Source: Cupriavidus sp. D384 (GTDB lineage Bacteria; Pseudomonadota; Gammaproteobacteria; Burkholderiales; Burkholderiaceae). Taken from it: 64,000 nucleotides of DNA. This document shows, piece after piece, positions 39,421 through 48,181 of the stretch (its first letter is position 1; each line of letters starts with the position of its first letter). A program made the position numbers and the translations under genes. The stretch spans positions 1-64,000 of the forward strand of contig NZ_BBQI01000017.1 in assembly GCF_001652915.1 (NCBI RefSeq), written 5' to 3'. The notes under the pieces were generated by a model. That model had not been told where the DNA came from and made no database searches. It worked only from the letters and a program-made list of their open reading frames with translations.

Positions 39421-39807
39421 TTGAAACTCCACGCCGACCAACCCCAGAACCTGAACACCGTGACCGGTTACGGCCCCGGCTATGTCGAAATCAACGCGGT
39501 ACGCCACGACCAGTCGGTACTGGTCATGCCCGAGGGCGAAGTCTCGCCCTGGCCGGTGAGCCGCTTCGAAGACCTCGAACCGGCGCACTTCGAGGCACTG
39601 CTGGACAGGAAGCCCGAAGTCGTGCTCCTGGGCACTGGCAATCGCCTGCGCTTCCCGCACCCGCGCCTGACTGCGGCGCTGTCCCGCCTGCATATCGGGG
39701 TCGACGCCATGGACCTGCAGGCTGCATGCCGCACCTACAATATCCTCATGGCCGAGGGCCGCAAGGTCGCGGCGGTGCTGCTGGTGGAGTCCGCCGCACA
39801 AGGCTGA
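39421..39807 (+). CDS. Mth938-like domain protein (DUF498/NDUFAF3 family)
   Basis: 128 residues. Single Mth938-like domain: VTGYGPGYVEINAVRH, EVVLLGTGNRLRFPHPRL and GVDAMDLQAACRTYNILMAEGRKVAAVLL. The family includes the eukaryotic complex I assembly factor NDUFAF3, but its bacterial role is unknown. A TTG start at 39421 is the only reasonable one; GAGG lies about 10 nt upstream. bcp follows after 209 bp in the same direction. Confidence 0.8.
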   Translation: MKLHADQPQNLNTVTGYGPGYVEINAVRHDQSVLVMPEGEVSPWPVSRFEDLEPAHFEALLDRKPEVVLLGTGNRLRFPHPRLTAALSRLHIGVDAMDLQAACRTYNILMAEGRKVAAVLLVESAAQG

Positions 39808-40016
39808 TCCGGCCGATTCCGGCAGATCCGGTTGCCGGGCAGGGCTGGGCAGCCCGGTCATGCACCACTTTTTTGCCGGGTTGAGCCGGCGTCACGCTTG
39901 AAGTCCGGCCGACTGCCCCAATCTGCACCCGCCATGGCGCAGGCCCAGGCGCACACACCAACAATGGGCCGCCAGCCGTCACCGATGATGCATCGCCATC
40001 CAGGAGAGCCACCAGC

Positions 40017-40478
40017 ATGACCGTCAGTCTCAACCAGGCCGTTCCCGACTTCCAGGCCCCCGCTACCGGTGGGGATTTCCGTCTTGCCGACCACCGCGGC
40101 AAGACCCTGGTGCTGTACTTCTACCCGAAGGACAACACGCCGGGTTGCACCACCGAGGCCATGAACTTCCGTGACCAGCACGATGCCTTCGAGGCGGCCG
40201 GCGTGGCGGTCTTCGGCATTTCGCGCGACAGCCTGAAGTCGCACGAGAACTTCAAGGCCAAGCTGGAGCTGCCGTTCGAGCTGATCTCCGACGGGGACGA
40301 AGCCATCTGCAACATCTTCGATGTCATCAAGATGAAAAAGATGTATGGCAAGGAAGTGCGCGGCATCGAGCGCAGCACCTTCATCCTCGACGCCAAGGGC
40401 GTGCTGCGCCATGAAATGCGCGGCATCAAGGTGCCGAACCATGTGGACGAGGTGCTGGAGATCGTCAAGGGGATGTGA
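40017..40478 (+). CDS. bcp: Thioredoxin-dependent thiol peroxidase, Bcp/PrxQ family
   Basis: 153 residues. Reduces hydrogen peroxide and organic peroxides. Peroxidatic Cys44 in TPGCTTEA. The resolving Cys normally five residues later is replaced by Met49; the only other Cys is Cys98 in DEAICNIF, so either a Cys44-Cys98 disulfide forms or the enzyme works as a 1-Cys type. The ATG at 40017 is preceded by AGGAG-like sequence. It shares orientation with the Mth938-like gene upstream. Confidence 0.95.
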   Translation: MTVSLNQAVPDFQAPATGGDFRLADHRGKTLVLYFYPKDNTPGCTTEAMNFRDQHDAFEAAGVAVFGISRDSLKSHENFKAKLELPFELISDGDEAICNIFDVIKMKKMYGKEVRGIERSTFILDAKGVLRHEMRGIKVPNHVDEVLEIVKGM

Positions 40479-40558
40479 ACCGGAACATCCTCGGCGTGGC
40501 AACCCGTACGCCGCATGGCCCGATGACAGTTGCGCAATCGCGACGAGAATTTGACCGA

Positions 40559-40587
40559 TTGCAAAAGCGAAAACCTTCGGGTAGATT
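40559..40587 (+). promoter_or_regulatory. Putative sigma-70 promoter in the bcp-phoH gap
   Basis: TTGCAA at 40559-40564, 17-nt spacer, TAGATT at 40582-40587. It points toward phoH, but an intrinsic terminator lies between it and the phoH start, so it may drive a short transcript of about 140 nt or an attenuated leader. Confidence 0.45.
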
Positions 40588-40695
40588 GGGCCTCAATGCG
40601 TTCCGATCACAGTTGCCACGCTGCAGTAACGTCCCGGCCCGACAGGCACAGTCCCAGGGCTGGTAGCGGACCTGCCGCGTCGCGGGACCGCAGAG

Positions 40696-40738
40696 AAGCC
40701 GCCACCCCTGTACTCCAGGCCTGGCGGCTTTTTTGTTT
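40696..40738 (+). terminator. Intrinsic terminator between bcp and phoH
   Basis: 7-bp stem GCCGCCA / TGGCGGC (40698-40704, 40722-40728) followed by a seven-T run. It ends bcp readthrough and/or a short leader transcript starting near 40594. The rest of the 386-bp gap holds no convincing gene. Confidence 0.8.
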
Positions 40739-40864
40739 CCTGTTCCGTTTCACCCTCGTCCGCCACTCCGGTTTTCCCGATTTCTGCAGTTCCCCGGTTG
40801 TACGCCCGGCTTTACGCCCGCGTTTTCTTCGCCCCCGTTTGCTCCCCTGAAAGGAAAGCCAAGC

Positions 40865-42562
40865 ATGCCGCTGCCTACCATGCCCGCCAAGCCTGCCCAA
40901 CTGCTGGACCCGAGCGAGTTCGCTCCGGTGACACTGCCCAAGGCCAAAGCCGCGCAGGGTAAAAAACCCGTGCCGGTCCTCGAGCGCGTGGCACTGCTCG
41001 AGACCGGCGACACCGAGGCGCCCGCCACCCGTGCACGCGCCGGCAGCACAACCCGGGCCAAGACCGCCGACGCCCCGGCGCCGGTCGCCACCCCGACGGC
41101 AGCGCCGTCCGTCAGCCTGGTCAAGCCGGCTGCCGGCCCCACGCGCCGCACGCGCAAGACCGCAGGCCCCAGCAAGCTGTTCGTGCTCGACACCAACGTG
41201 CTGATGCATGACCCGAGCTCGCTGTTCCGCTTCGAGGAACACGACATCTATCTGCCGATGATGACGCTCGAGGAACTGGACAACCACAAGAAGGGCATGA
41301 GCGAAGTTGCGCGCAACGCGCGCACGGTCAGCCGCACACTGGACCAGCTCGTGGGCGGCACCGACGGCGTACTCGACGAAGGCCTGCCGCTGGCCAAGCT
41401 CGGCAACCGCGACGCCGCCGGCAAGCTGTTCTTCCAGACCCGCCTGAACGATATCAAGCTGCCGGAAGGCCTGCCGCAGGGCAAGGCCGACAACCAGATC
41501 CTGGGCGTGGTCAGCGCGCTGCAGCAACAATATCCGGAGCGCCAGGTGGTGCTGGTGTCGAAAGACATCAACATGCGCATCAAGGCCCGCGCGCTGGGCC
41601 TGCCTGCCGAGGACTATTTCAATGACCAGGTCCTGGAAGACAAGGACCTGCTCTACTCGGGCGTGATGCAGCTGCCCAACGATTTCTGGGCCAGGCACGG
41701 CAAGGGCGTGGAAAGCTGGCAGGACCCGAAATCGGGCACGATGTTCTATCGCCTGACCGGCCCGCTGGTGCCGTCGTTCCTGGTCAACCAGTTCGTCTAC
41801 CTGGAACCGATGGACGGCAGCCTGCCGCTGTACGCCCAGGTCAAGGAAATCAACGGCAAGACCGCCCTGCTGCAGACGCTGCGGGACTACACCCACAACA
41901 AGAACAACGTGTGGAGCGTGGTGGCCCGCAACCGCGAGCAGAACTTCGCGCTGAACCTGCTGATGAGCCCCGATGTCGACTTCGTGACGCTGCTGGGCCA
42001 GGCCGGCACCGGCAAGACGCTGCTGGCGCTGGCGTCGGGCCTGGAACAGGTGCTGGACCAGAAGCTCTACAACGAAATCATCGTCACGCGTGCCACCGTG
42101 CCCGTGGGCGAGGACATCGGCTTCCTGCCGGGTACCGAGGAAGAGAAGATGCAGCCCTGGATGGGCGCCTTCGACGACAACCTCGAAGTGCTGCAGAAGA
42201 GCGACGACAGCGCCGGCGAATGGGGCCGCGCGGCCACGCAGGAGCTGATCCGCTCGCGCATCAAGGTCAAGAGCATGAACTTCATGCGCGGCCGTACCTT
42301 CGTCAACAAGTTCGTGATCATCGATGAAGCGCAGAACCTGACGCCGAAGCAGATGAAGACCCTGGTCACCCGGGCGGGCCCCGGCACCAAGATCGTCTGC
42401 CTGGGCAATATCGCGCAGATCGATACCCCGTACCTGACCGAAGGCTCGTCCGGCCTGACCTACGTGGTGGACCGCTTCAAGGGCTGGAGCCACAGCGGCC
42501 ACGTGACCCTGGCCCGTGGCGAACGCTCGCGACTGGCCGACCACGCGGCGGACGTGCTGTAG
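40865..42562 (+). CDS. PIN-domain/PhoH ATPase fusion (PhoH2-type)
   Basis: 565 residues. An Ala/Pro-rich disordered head (1-100), a PIN ribonuclease domain (about 103-260) with acidic LFVLDTNVLMHD, TLEELDNHKKG and the late acidic pair VSKDINMR, and a PhoH helicase-like ATPase (about 350-560) with Walker A GQAGTGKTLLA, FIDEAQN-type Walker B (VIIDEAQNLT) and LGNIAQID. PhoH2 proteins couple sequence-specific RNase and RNA unwinding; here no upstream antitoxin gene is seen. ATG 40865 follows AAAGGAAAG. Confidence 0.9.
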   Translation: MPLPTMPAKPAQLLDPSEFAPVTLPKAKAAQGKKPVPVLERVALLETGDTEAPATRARAGSTTRAKTADAPAPVATPTAAPSVSLVKPAAGPTRRTRKTAGPSKLFVLDTNVLMHDPSSLFRFEEHDIYLPMMTLEELDNHKKGMSEVARNARTVSRTLDQLVGGTDGVLDEGLPLAKLGNRDAAGKLFFQTRLNDIKLPEGLPQGKADNQILGVVSALQQQYPERQVVLVSKDINMRIKARALGLPAEDYFNDQVLEDKDLLYSGVMQLPNDFWARHGKGVESWQDPKSGTMFYRLTGPLVPSFLVNQFVYLEPMDGSLPLYAQVKEINGKTALLQTLRDYTHNKNNVWSVVARNREQNFALNLLMSPDVDFVTLLGQAGTGKTLLALASGLEQVLDQKLYNEIIVTRATVPVGEDIGFLPGTEEEKMQPWMGAFDDNLEVLQKSDDSAGEWGRAATQELIRSRIKVKSMNFMRGRTFVNKFVIIDEAQNLTPKQMKTLVTRAGPGTKIVCLGNIAQIDTPYLTEGSSGLTYVVDRFKGWSHSGHVTLARGERSRLADHAADVL

Positions 42563-42731
42563 CGCGGCAGTCACTGCAACCCTGGCAGTTCCACGGGCTG
42601 GCCTGTTCCATGGCCGCCCGTGGCCGCATCGCGTAGTGTGGCGCATCACACAGCGTCGGCGTTTGGCCGACAGCCAGCACTGCACGACCCGGCTATGATG
42701 GCTGGGTGTTCATGTCGATACGGAGGCGTCG

Positions 42732-43232
42732 ATGAACAGGCAACCGTCTTTCAGCAGATACCTGTCCAACAGCAGGACCCTGTTTTCCCAGAACGCACGC
42801 GCCACGCGGCGCAAGCGCCTTGCCGTGGCCGCACTGATTGGCGCCACGGTGATCGTGGCCGCCGCCCTGCAACCGGCCAAGGCCGCGGACGCCAGCGCGC
42901 CCGTCGGCAACGAGATGGTGATCCGCACCATGGGCCCGATCAGCTACGTCTGCGGCGGCATCGCCGAGGACGAACGGGCCAGGCTGGCCGCGCAGGAGAA
43001 AAACTTCAACATGGGCATCCTCTTTACCCGGGGGGCCGATGGAGAATACCTGGCCGATGTTGATGTAAAACTGACACGAGACGGCCAGAATGTGGCCGAT
43101 TTCCGCGCCGGCGGCCCGCGCTGCCTCATACGTGCGCCAGAAGGCAGCTACAATATCGAGGCCAGTTACAAGGGTCAGCCAAAGTCCATCAAGATCAGTA
43201 CCGGTACGCGCAACGCGCAGTTGCGCTGGTAG
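42732..43232 (+). CDS. Hypothetical secreted protein
   Basis: 166 residues. A charged N-terminus (QNARATRRKRLAV) leads to one hydrophobic segment (AALIGATVIVAAALQPAKAADA), which reads as a long signal peptide cleaved near AKA-AD. The remainder, with two Cys (YVCGG and PRCLI) that could form a disulfide, resembles small periplasmic beta-sandwich carboxypeptidase-regulatory-like domains (GEYLADVDVKLTRDGQNV, APEGSYNIEASYKGQP). Function not recognised. GGAGGCG lies just before the ATG. Confidence 0.6.
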   Translation: MNRQPSFSRYLSNSRTLFSQNARATRRKRLAVAALIGATVIVAAALQPAKAADASAPVGNEMVIRTMGPISYVCGGIAEDERARLAAQEKNFNMGILFTRGADGEYLADVDVKLTRDGQNVADFRAGGPRCLIRAPEGSYNIEASYKGQPKSIKISTGTRNAQLRW

Positions 43233-43312
43233 TTTTCGCCGAGAAATCCGCTGGCAGTCCCACCCTGTACGGTGGGGCGGACGCCTGACCCGGCAACCGA
43301 ACGACAAGAAGG

Positions 43313-44038
43313 ATGCCGCAGCGCCCGCTTACATTGCCGCCAATCACGCGTTCCGCGTGTTCCACGCTGTCTCCGGCTCCGTCAACGCGGCGGTCGCCCC
43401 GACTCGCCCTGACCGCGTTGTGTGCAGGCGCCCTGCTGCTGGCGGCTTGCGCCGGTAGCCCCCCGGCCCGCCATACGTCTTCGCTGCCCCGCACGCCGGG
43501 CAAGCCCATGATCGACCCGAGCGCCGGCCTGGAAGAAATCTCGATCCAGGCGATGTCACTGGTCGGCACGCCCTACCGCTACGGCGGCAACACGCCCGAT
43601 TCCGGATTCGACTGCAGCGGCCTGGTCCGCTATGTAGTGCTGCGCGCCGCCAGCGTCAACCTGCCGCGCACGACCGAACAGATGGGCCAGCGCGGCATAT
43701 CGCTGGACCGCAGCGACGTGGCATCGGGCGACCTGGTGTTCTTCAACACCACCGGCCGCGCCAACTCGCATGTCGGCATCTATGTCGGACAAAATCGCTT
43801 TGTGCATGCGCCCGCCACCGGCGGCACGGTCCGGCTCGAAGACATGGGCAAGTCCTACTGGGCCTCGCGCTACAACGGCGCACGGCGCGTGGTGGCGGCC
43901 AGCAACCTGCCAATGACCCCGGCACCGTCGCCGACACCGCCCCCTTCGATCACGCCCGCCCCGAGCCTGCCGGTGCCTGCCGCACCCACAGCCCCGCCGC
44001 CGGAAGACGATCCGATCGCGGCATTCGCCAACCAATAG
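43313..44038 (+). CDS. NlpC/P60 cell-wall hydrolase lipoprotein
   Basis: 241 residues. Lipobox LLLAAC (Cys about 45), then an NlpC/P60 domain (about 65-185) with catalytic Cys in GFDCSGLVRYV, His in NSHVGIYV and third polar residue in HAPATGG. It should cleave peptide stems of peptidoglycan in the periplasm. The C-terminal 45 residues are Pro/Thr-rich (PAPSPTPPPSITPAPS), a likely flexible tail. Start uncertain within the first 40 residues. A strong bidirectional terminator follows. Confidence 0.88.
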   Translation: MPQRPLTLPPITRSACSTLSPAPSTRRSPRLALTALCAGALLLAACAGSPPARHTSSLPRTPGKPMIDPSAGLEEISIQAMSLVGTPYRYGGNTPDSGFDCSGLVRYVVLRAASVNLPRTTEQMGQRGISLDRSDVASGDLVFFNTTGRANSHVGIYVGQNRFVHAPATGGTVRLEDMGKSYWASRYNGARRVVAASNLPMTPAPSPTPPPSITPAPSLPVPAAPTAPPPEDDPIAAFANQ

Positions 44039-44070
44039 TAAAAAAGCCAGGCGCAATGCCTGGCTTTTCT
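44038..44070. terminator. Bidirectional intrinsic terminator
   Basis: 9-bp stem AAGCCAGGC / GCCTGGCTT (44044-44052, 44058-44066) with an A-run before and T-run after. It separates the converging NlpC/P60 and phosphate-transporter genes. Confidence 0.88.
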
Positions 44071-44094
44071 GTTTGCGTATCTGCCGGATAGGGC

Positions 44095-45105
44095 TTACAG
44101 GATCTGCTTGCCAATCCACCAGGCGATGGCCGCCATAAACGCCGATGCCGGAATGGTCAGCACCCACGCCCAGACGATATTGCCCGCCACGCCCCAGCGC
44201 ACGGCCGACATCTTCTGCGCCGAGCCGACGCCGACGATGGCGCCGGTGATGGTATGCGTAGTCGACACGGGCACGCCCATCGCCGAAGCGATAAACAGCG
44301 TAATCGCGCCGCCGGTCTCCGCGCAGAAGCCACCCACCGGCTTCAGCTTGGTGATCTTCTGACCCATGGTCCGAACAATCCGCCAACCGCCGAACAGCGT
44401 ACCCATGCCGATCGCAACGTAGCAGCTCACGATGACCCACATCGGCGGCTCGGCACCGCCCACGGCCACATGGCCGCTGGCGATCAGCAGCATCCAGATG
44501 ATGCCGATGGTCTTCTGCGCGTCATTGCCGCCATGGCCCAGGCTGTAGAGCGATGCCGAGACCAGCTGCAGCCGGCGGAACCAGCGGTCCACGCGCGACG
44601 GCGGCGTACGGAAGAACGTCCAGCCCACGATCACCATCATCAGCGAGCCCAGGATAAAGCCCAGCAGCGGCGAGATCAGGATGAACGCCACGGTCTTCAG
44701 CAGGCCGTTACCCACCAGCACGCCCGTGCCGCCCTTGGCAACCGCAGCGCCCACCAGGCCGCCGATCAGCGCGTGCGACGACGACGACGGAATGCCGTAG
44801 AGCCACGTAATCACGTTCCAGACGATGGCGCCGACCAGCGCCCCGAATATCACATAGTGATCGACGATATTCACGTCGACCGTGCCCGTACCCACTGTGG
44901 CCGCCACCTTCAGGTGGAAGATGAAAATTGCCACCACGTTGCACATGGCCGCCATGGCGACGGCATGGTGCGGCTTCAGCACCCCCGTGGAAACCACCGT
45001 GGCGATCGAATTGGCCGCGTCGTGAAAACCGTTCATGAAATCGAACAGCAGCGCCAGCGCCACCAGCAACCCGATGACCCACAAGCTCATTTGTACTGTT
45101 TGCAT
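44095..45105 (-). CDS. Inorganic phosphate transporter, Pit family
   Basis: 336 residues, about ten membrane segments. The two inverted PHO4 repeats are visible: FMNGFHDAANSIATVVSTG near the N-terminus and SLGHGGNDAQKTIGIIW in the second half; VSTTHTITGAIVGVG and WNVITWLYGIPSSSSHALIGG are also diagnostic. Low-affinity proton- or metal-phosphate symport. It follows the DUF47 gene by 13 bp, the common pit-accessory arrangement. Confidence 0.93.
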   Translation of the reverse strand: MQTVQMSLWVIGLLVALALLFDFMNGFHDAANSIATVVSTGVLKPHHAVAMAAMCNVVAIFIFHLKVAATVGTGTVDVNIVDHYVIFGALVGAIVWNVITWLYGIPSSSSHALIGGLVGAAVAKGGTGVLVGNGLLKTVAFILISPLLGFILGSLMMVIVGWTFFRTPPSRVDRWFRRLQLVSASLYSLGHGGNDAQKTIGIIWMLLIASGHVAVGGAEPPMWVIVSCYVAIGMGTLFGGWRIVRTMGQKITKLKPVGGFCAETGGAITLFIASAMGVPVSTTHTITGAIVGVGSAQKMSAVRWGVAGNIVWAWVLTIPASAFMAAIAWWIGKQIL

Positions 45106-45118
45106 GCCAGTGCGAGCC

Positions 45119-45745
45119 TCAGGCGTTTTCCAGGACGATGCCTTCGATGATGTTCGCCACGTCCTCGCACTTGTCGGTGATGGACTCCAGCTGCTCGTAG
45201 ATCGCCTTCAGCTTGATCAGGCGCTTGACGTCGGTCTCGTCGCGGAACAGCTTCGACATCGCCGAACGCATCACGCGGTCGGCTTCCGATTCAAGCTGGT
45301 CGATCTGCTGGGCAGTCTTCAGGATCGTGCTGGCGTTGCCCATGTCCTCGAGCAGGCCCACGGCGATCTTGACGGCTTCGCAGCACTGCACGCAGATCGC
45401 GGCCAGGCGGCGGGCTTCGTCGGTCAGGTGCGTGACGTCGTACAGCGAGATCGTCTCGGCCACGTCCTCCATCAGGTCCAGGATGTCGTCCATGGTCGTG
45501 ATGAGCTTGTGGATCTCGTCACGGTCCAGCGGCGTGATGAAGGTCTTGTGCAGCAGATCGATCGTGTCGTGCGTGATACGGTCTGCCTTCTTTTCGGTGG
45601 CCTGCACGCGGCGGGCATGGCCTTCGGCGTTGGGCAGGTCATTGACCAACGCTTCCAGCTCGTGCGCGGCGGTGACGGCGCAATCGGCGTGCTGGTTGAA
45701 GTATTCGAAGAACTTGCCCTCGGTGGGCATGAAACGGCCGAACAT
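45119..45745 (-). CDS. DUF47 (PhoU-like) Pit accessory protein
   Basis: 208 residues, all-helical PhoU-like DUF47 family. Blocks: MFGRFMPTEGKFFEYFNQHA, ATEKKADRITHDTIDLLHKTFITPLDR, LITTMDDILDLMEDVAE and the C-terminal YEQLESITDKCEDVANIIEGIVLENA. In other bacteria such proteins regulate the adjacent Pit transporter. First gene of the pair; upstream terminator-like hairpin separates it from dnaB. Confidence 0.9.
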   Translation of the reverse strand: MFGRFMPTEGKFFEYFNQHADCAVTAAHELEALVNDLPNAEGHARRVQATEKKADRITHDTIDLLHKTFITPLDRDEIHKLITTMDDILDLMEDVAETISLYDVTHLTDEARRLAAICVQCCEAVKIAVGLLEDMGNASTILKTAQQIDQLESEADRVMRSAMSKLFRDETDVKRLIKLKAIYEQLESITDKCEDVANIIEGIVLENA

Positions 45746-45815
45746 GAAATGTCCTTGTGGCGCGCCTCACGGCAGCGCTCGGTTGTGTTGCAAATGGGAG
45801 GCAGAGCAATCGCAC

Positions 45816-45840
45816 GACAGCCGCCTCGTGGGCGGCTGTC
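45816..45840 (-). terminator. Hairpin downstream of dnaB, possible terminator
   Basis: Perfect 10-bp stem GACAGCCGCC / GGCGGCTGTC with 5-nt loop. It lies between dnaB and the DUF47 gene but lacks an adjacent T-run on either strand, so termination is not certain. Confidence 0.45.
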
Positions 45841-45896
45841 ATCAAAGCGCAATATTTTACAGGGTTGCACCGCCCAGCGGTGTAACCCCCTGACAA

Positions 45897-47288
45897 TCAG
45901 GTGTCGTTGTCGAAGAACGCCGGGCCGCCGCTGAAGTTGTCGAACTTCGTGAATTGACCCAGGAACGTGAGCCGAACGGTGCCGATCGGACCGTTACGCT
46001 GCTTGCCGATGATGATTTCGGCAGTCCCTTTGTCCTGCGAGTCGGGGTTGTACACTTCGTCGCGATAAATAAACAGGATCACGTCGGCATCCTGCTCGAT
46101 GGCGCCCGATTCACGCAGATCGGACATCACGGGGCGCTTGTTCGGGCGCTGCTCCAGGCTTCGGTTCAGCTGCGACAGCGCAATGACCGGGCAGTGAAGC
46201 TCCTTCGCCAGGCCTTTCAGTGACCGCGAGATTTCCGAGATTTCCGTCGCGCGGTTTTCGCCCCCGCCCGAACCCGACATCAGCTGCAGGTAATCGATGA
46301 TGATCAGGCCCAGCTGCCCGCACTGGCGCGCCAGGCGCCGCGAACGGGCCCGCAGTTCCATCGGGTTCAGTGCCGGCGTCTCGTCGATGAACAGCTGCGC
46401 ATCGTTCATGCGCTGGATCGAATGCGTCAGACGCGGCCAGTCCTCATCCAGGAGGCGGCCGGTACGCAGCCGGTGCTGATCGAGCCGACCCACCGAGCCC
46501 AGCATACGCATGGCCAGCTGCACGCCAGCCATTTCCATCGAGAACACGGCGACGGGCAGGCCCTGCTCCACCGCCACGTGCTCGCCAATATTCAGCGAAA
46601 ACGCGGTCTTGCCCATCGAGGGACGGCCAGCGACGATGATCAGGTCGCCCGGCTGCATACCGCTGGTCATGCGATCCAGGTCGATAAAGCCGGTCGGCAC
46701 GCCGGTCACGTCGGTGGTGGTGTCACGGTGATAGAGCTCGTCGATCCGCTCCACTACCTGCGTCAGCAGCGGCTGGATCTCCTGGAAGCCCTTCTGACCA
46801 CGAGAACCCTCTTCCGCGATCGCAAAAACCTTGGATTCGGCCTCGTCGAGCAGTTCGCGCACTTCTCGCCCCTTGGGCGCGAAGGCTGCCGAGGCAATAT
46901 CGTCGGCAACGGTCACAAGCTTGCGCAGCACCGAACGCTCCCGAACGATTTCGGCATAGCGACGGATATTGGCCGCGCTCGGCGTGTTCTGTGCGAGCGA
47001 ATTCAGGTACGCCAGCCCGCCCACCTCCTCGGCCTTGCCGGCCACCTGGAGCATTTCGTAGACCGTGATCACGTCGGCCGGCTTGGTGGCCGAGATCAGC
47101 CGGGCAATGCTCTGGAAGATCACCCGGTGGTCGAACCGGTAGAAATCGGCTTCTGACAGGAAGTCGGCAATACGGTCCCAGGCGGCGTTATCCAGCAGCA
47201 ACCCGCCAAGCACCGATTGTTCGGCCTCGATCGAGTGCGGAGGAACCTTGAGGTTGTCTAGTTGGGGATCTGCGGCGGGCGCGTTCAT
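45897..47288 (-). CDS. dnaB: Replicative DNA helicase
   Basis: 463 residues. N-terminal DnaB domain (about 15-120; PPHSIEAEQSVLGGLLLDN) and RecA-like ATPase (about 180-450) with Walker A GRPSMGKTAFS, Walker B LIIIDYLQLM, the arginine-finger region SDLRESGAIEQDADV. The ATG at 47288 is preferred; no Shine-Dalgarno precedes it, and a perfect TATAAT sits 8 nt upstream. It lies downstream of rplI but behind a terminator. Confidence 0.96.
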   Translation of the reverse strand: MNAPAADPQLDNLKVPPHSIEAEQSVLGGLLLDNAAWDRIADFLSEADFYRFDHRVIFQSIARLISATKPADVITVYEMLQVAGKAEEVGGLAYLNSLAQNTPSAANIRRYAEIVRERSVLRKLVTVADDIASAAFAPKGREVRELLDEAESKVFAIAEEGSRGQKGFQEIQPLLTQVVERIDELYHRDTTTDVTGVPTGFIDLDRMTSGMQPGDLIIVAGRPSMGKTAFSLNIGEHVAVEQGLPVAVFSMEMAGVQLAMRMLGSVGRLDQHRLRTGRLLDEDWPRLTHSIQRMNDAQLFIDETPALNPMELRARSRRLARQCGQLGLIIIDYLQLMSGSGGGENRATEISEISRSLKGLAKELHCPVIALSQLNRSLEQRPNKRPVMSDLRESGAIEQDADVILFIYRDEVYNPDSQDKGTAEIIIGKQRNGPIGTVRLTFLGQFTKFDNFSGGPAFFDNDT

Positions 47289-47296
47289 GGGGGGCA

Positions 47297-47302
47297 ATTA
47301 TA
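47297..47302 (-). promoter_or_regulatory. Consensus -10 element next to the dnaB start codon
   Basis: TATAAT on the minus strand ends 8 nt before the dnaB ATG. If used as a -10 box, transcription would start within a few bases of the ATG, giving a leaderless or nearly leaderless mRNA. No good -35 is seen 16-18 nt upstream. Confidence 0.3.
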
Positions 47303-47335
47303 GCGGGGTGGGCCTGCACGGGACGGCGCCCAAAG

Positions 47336-47366
47336 AAAAAAGGCAGGAGCATGGCTCCTGCCTTTT
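47336..47366 (-). terminator. Intrinsic terminator of the rpsF operon
   Basis: 10-bp stem AGGCAGGAGC / GCTCCTGCCT (47341-47350, 47354-47363) followed on the minus strand by a T-rich tail. It separates rplI from dnaB. Confidence 0.85.
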
Positions 47367-47416
47367 CGTGCATCCGACGCGCCGGTCCGGACCGGCGCAT
47401 CACAGACGCGTACAGC

Positions 47417-47869
47417 TTAGACGTGTTCGCCCAGCACCGAAACGGTGATGTCGACCAGCACGTCGGTGTGCAGCGACACGCCAACGGTGTAGTCGCCCAC
47501 CAGCTTCAGCGGGCCGTTCGGCAGACGCACTTGCGACTTCTCGACCTTGAAGCCTTGGCCTTCCAGGGCCACGGCGATGTCGGCGTTGGTCACCGAACCG
47601 AACAGACGGCCGTCCACACCCGACTTCTGGGTGATCTGGACGGTCAGGCCGTTCAGCTTCTCGCCTTCGGCTTGCGAGGCAGCCAGCTTCTCGGCGGCGG
47701 CCTTTTCCAGCTCGGCGCGCTTCACTTCGAATTCGGCGATGGCGGTTTGCGTAGCACGACGAGCGCGCTTGGTCGGGATCAGGAAGTTACGTGCGTAACC
47801 GTCCTTCACGCGAACGATGTCGCCCAGGTTGCCCAGGTTGATGACTTTTTCCAGCAGAATGACTTGCAT
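47417..47869 (-). CDS. rplI: 50S ribosomal protein bL9
   Basis: 150 residues. N-terminal rRNA-binding domain [32 protein letters not shown], a long connecting helix and a C-terminal domain with [18 protein letters not shown]. Last gene of rpsF-priB-rpsR-rplI; followed by a terminator. Confidence 0.98.
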   Translation of the reverse strand: MQVILLEKVINLGNLGDIVRVKDGYARNFLIPTKRARRATQTAIAEFEVKRAELEKAAAEKLAASQAEGEKLNGLTVQITQKSGVDGRLFGSVTNADIAVALEGQGFKVEKSQVRLPNGPLKLVGDYTVGVSLHTDVLVDITVSVLGEHV

Positions 47870-47899
47870 CGTGTATTTCTCCTTGCGGTCCTGGGACTA

Positions 47900-48178
47900 T
47901 CAGTTCTTGTGCAGGTCGGTGTACGGCATCAGCGCCAGGAAGCGGGCGCGCTTGATGGCCGTATCCAGCTGACGCTGATAGTGAGCCTTGGTACCGGTCA
48001 GACGAGCCGGCGTGATCTTGCCGTTGTCGCCGATGAAGTCCTTCAGGGTGTCCAGATCCTTGTAGTCGATCTGTTCGACGCCAGCCACGGTGAAGCGGCA
48101 GAAGCGCTTGCGCTTGAACAGCGGGTTCTGTTGCTGGAAGCGCTTCTTGTTCTTGTTGTCACGTTTGACGAATGCCAT
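47900..48178 (-). CDS. rpsR: 30S ribosomal protein bS18
   Basis: 92 residues. Typical core [28 protein letters not shown] and [19 protein letters not shown]. It binds next to bS6 on the platform of the small subunit. Starts 3 nt after the priB stop; 30 bp before rplI. Confidence 0.98.
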
Positions 48179-48181
48179 GAT

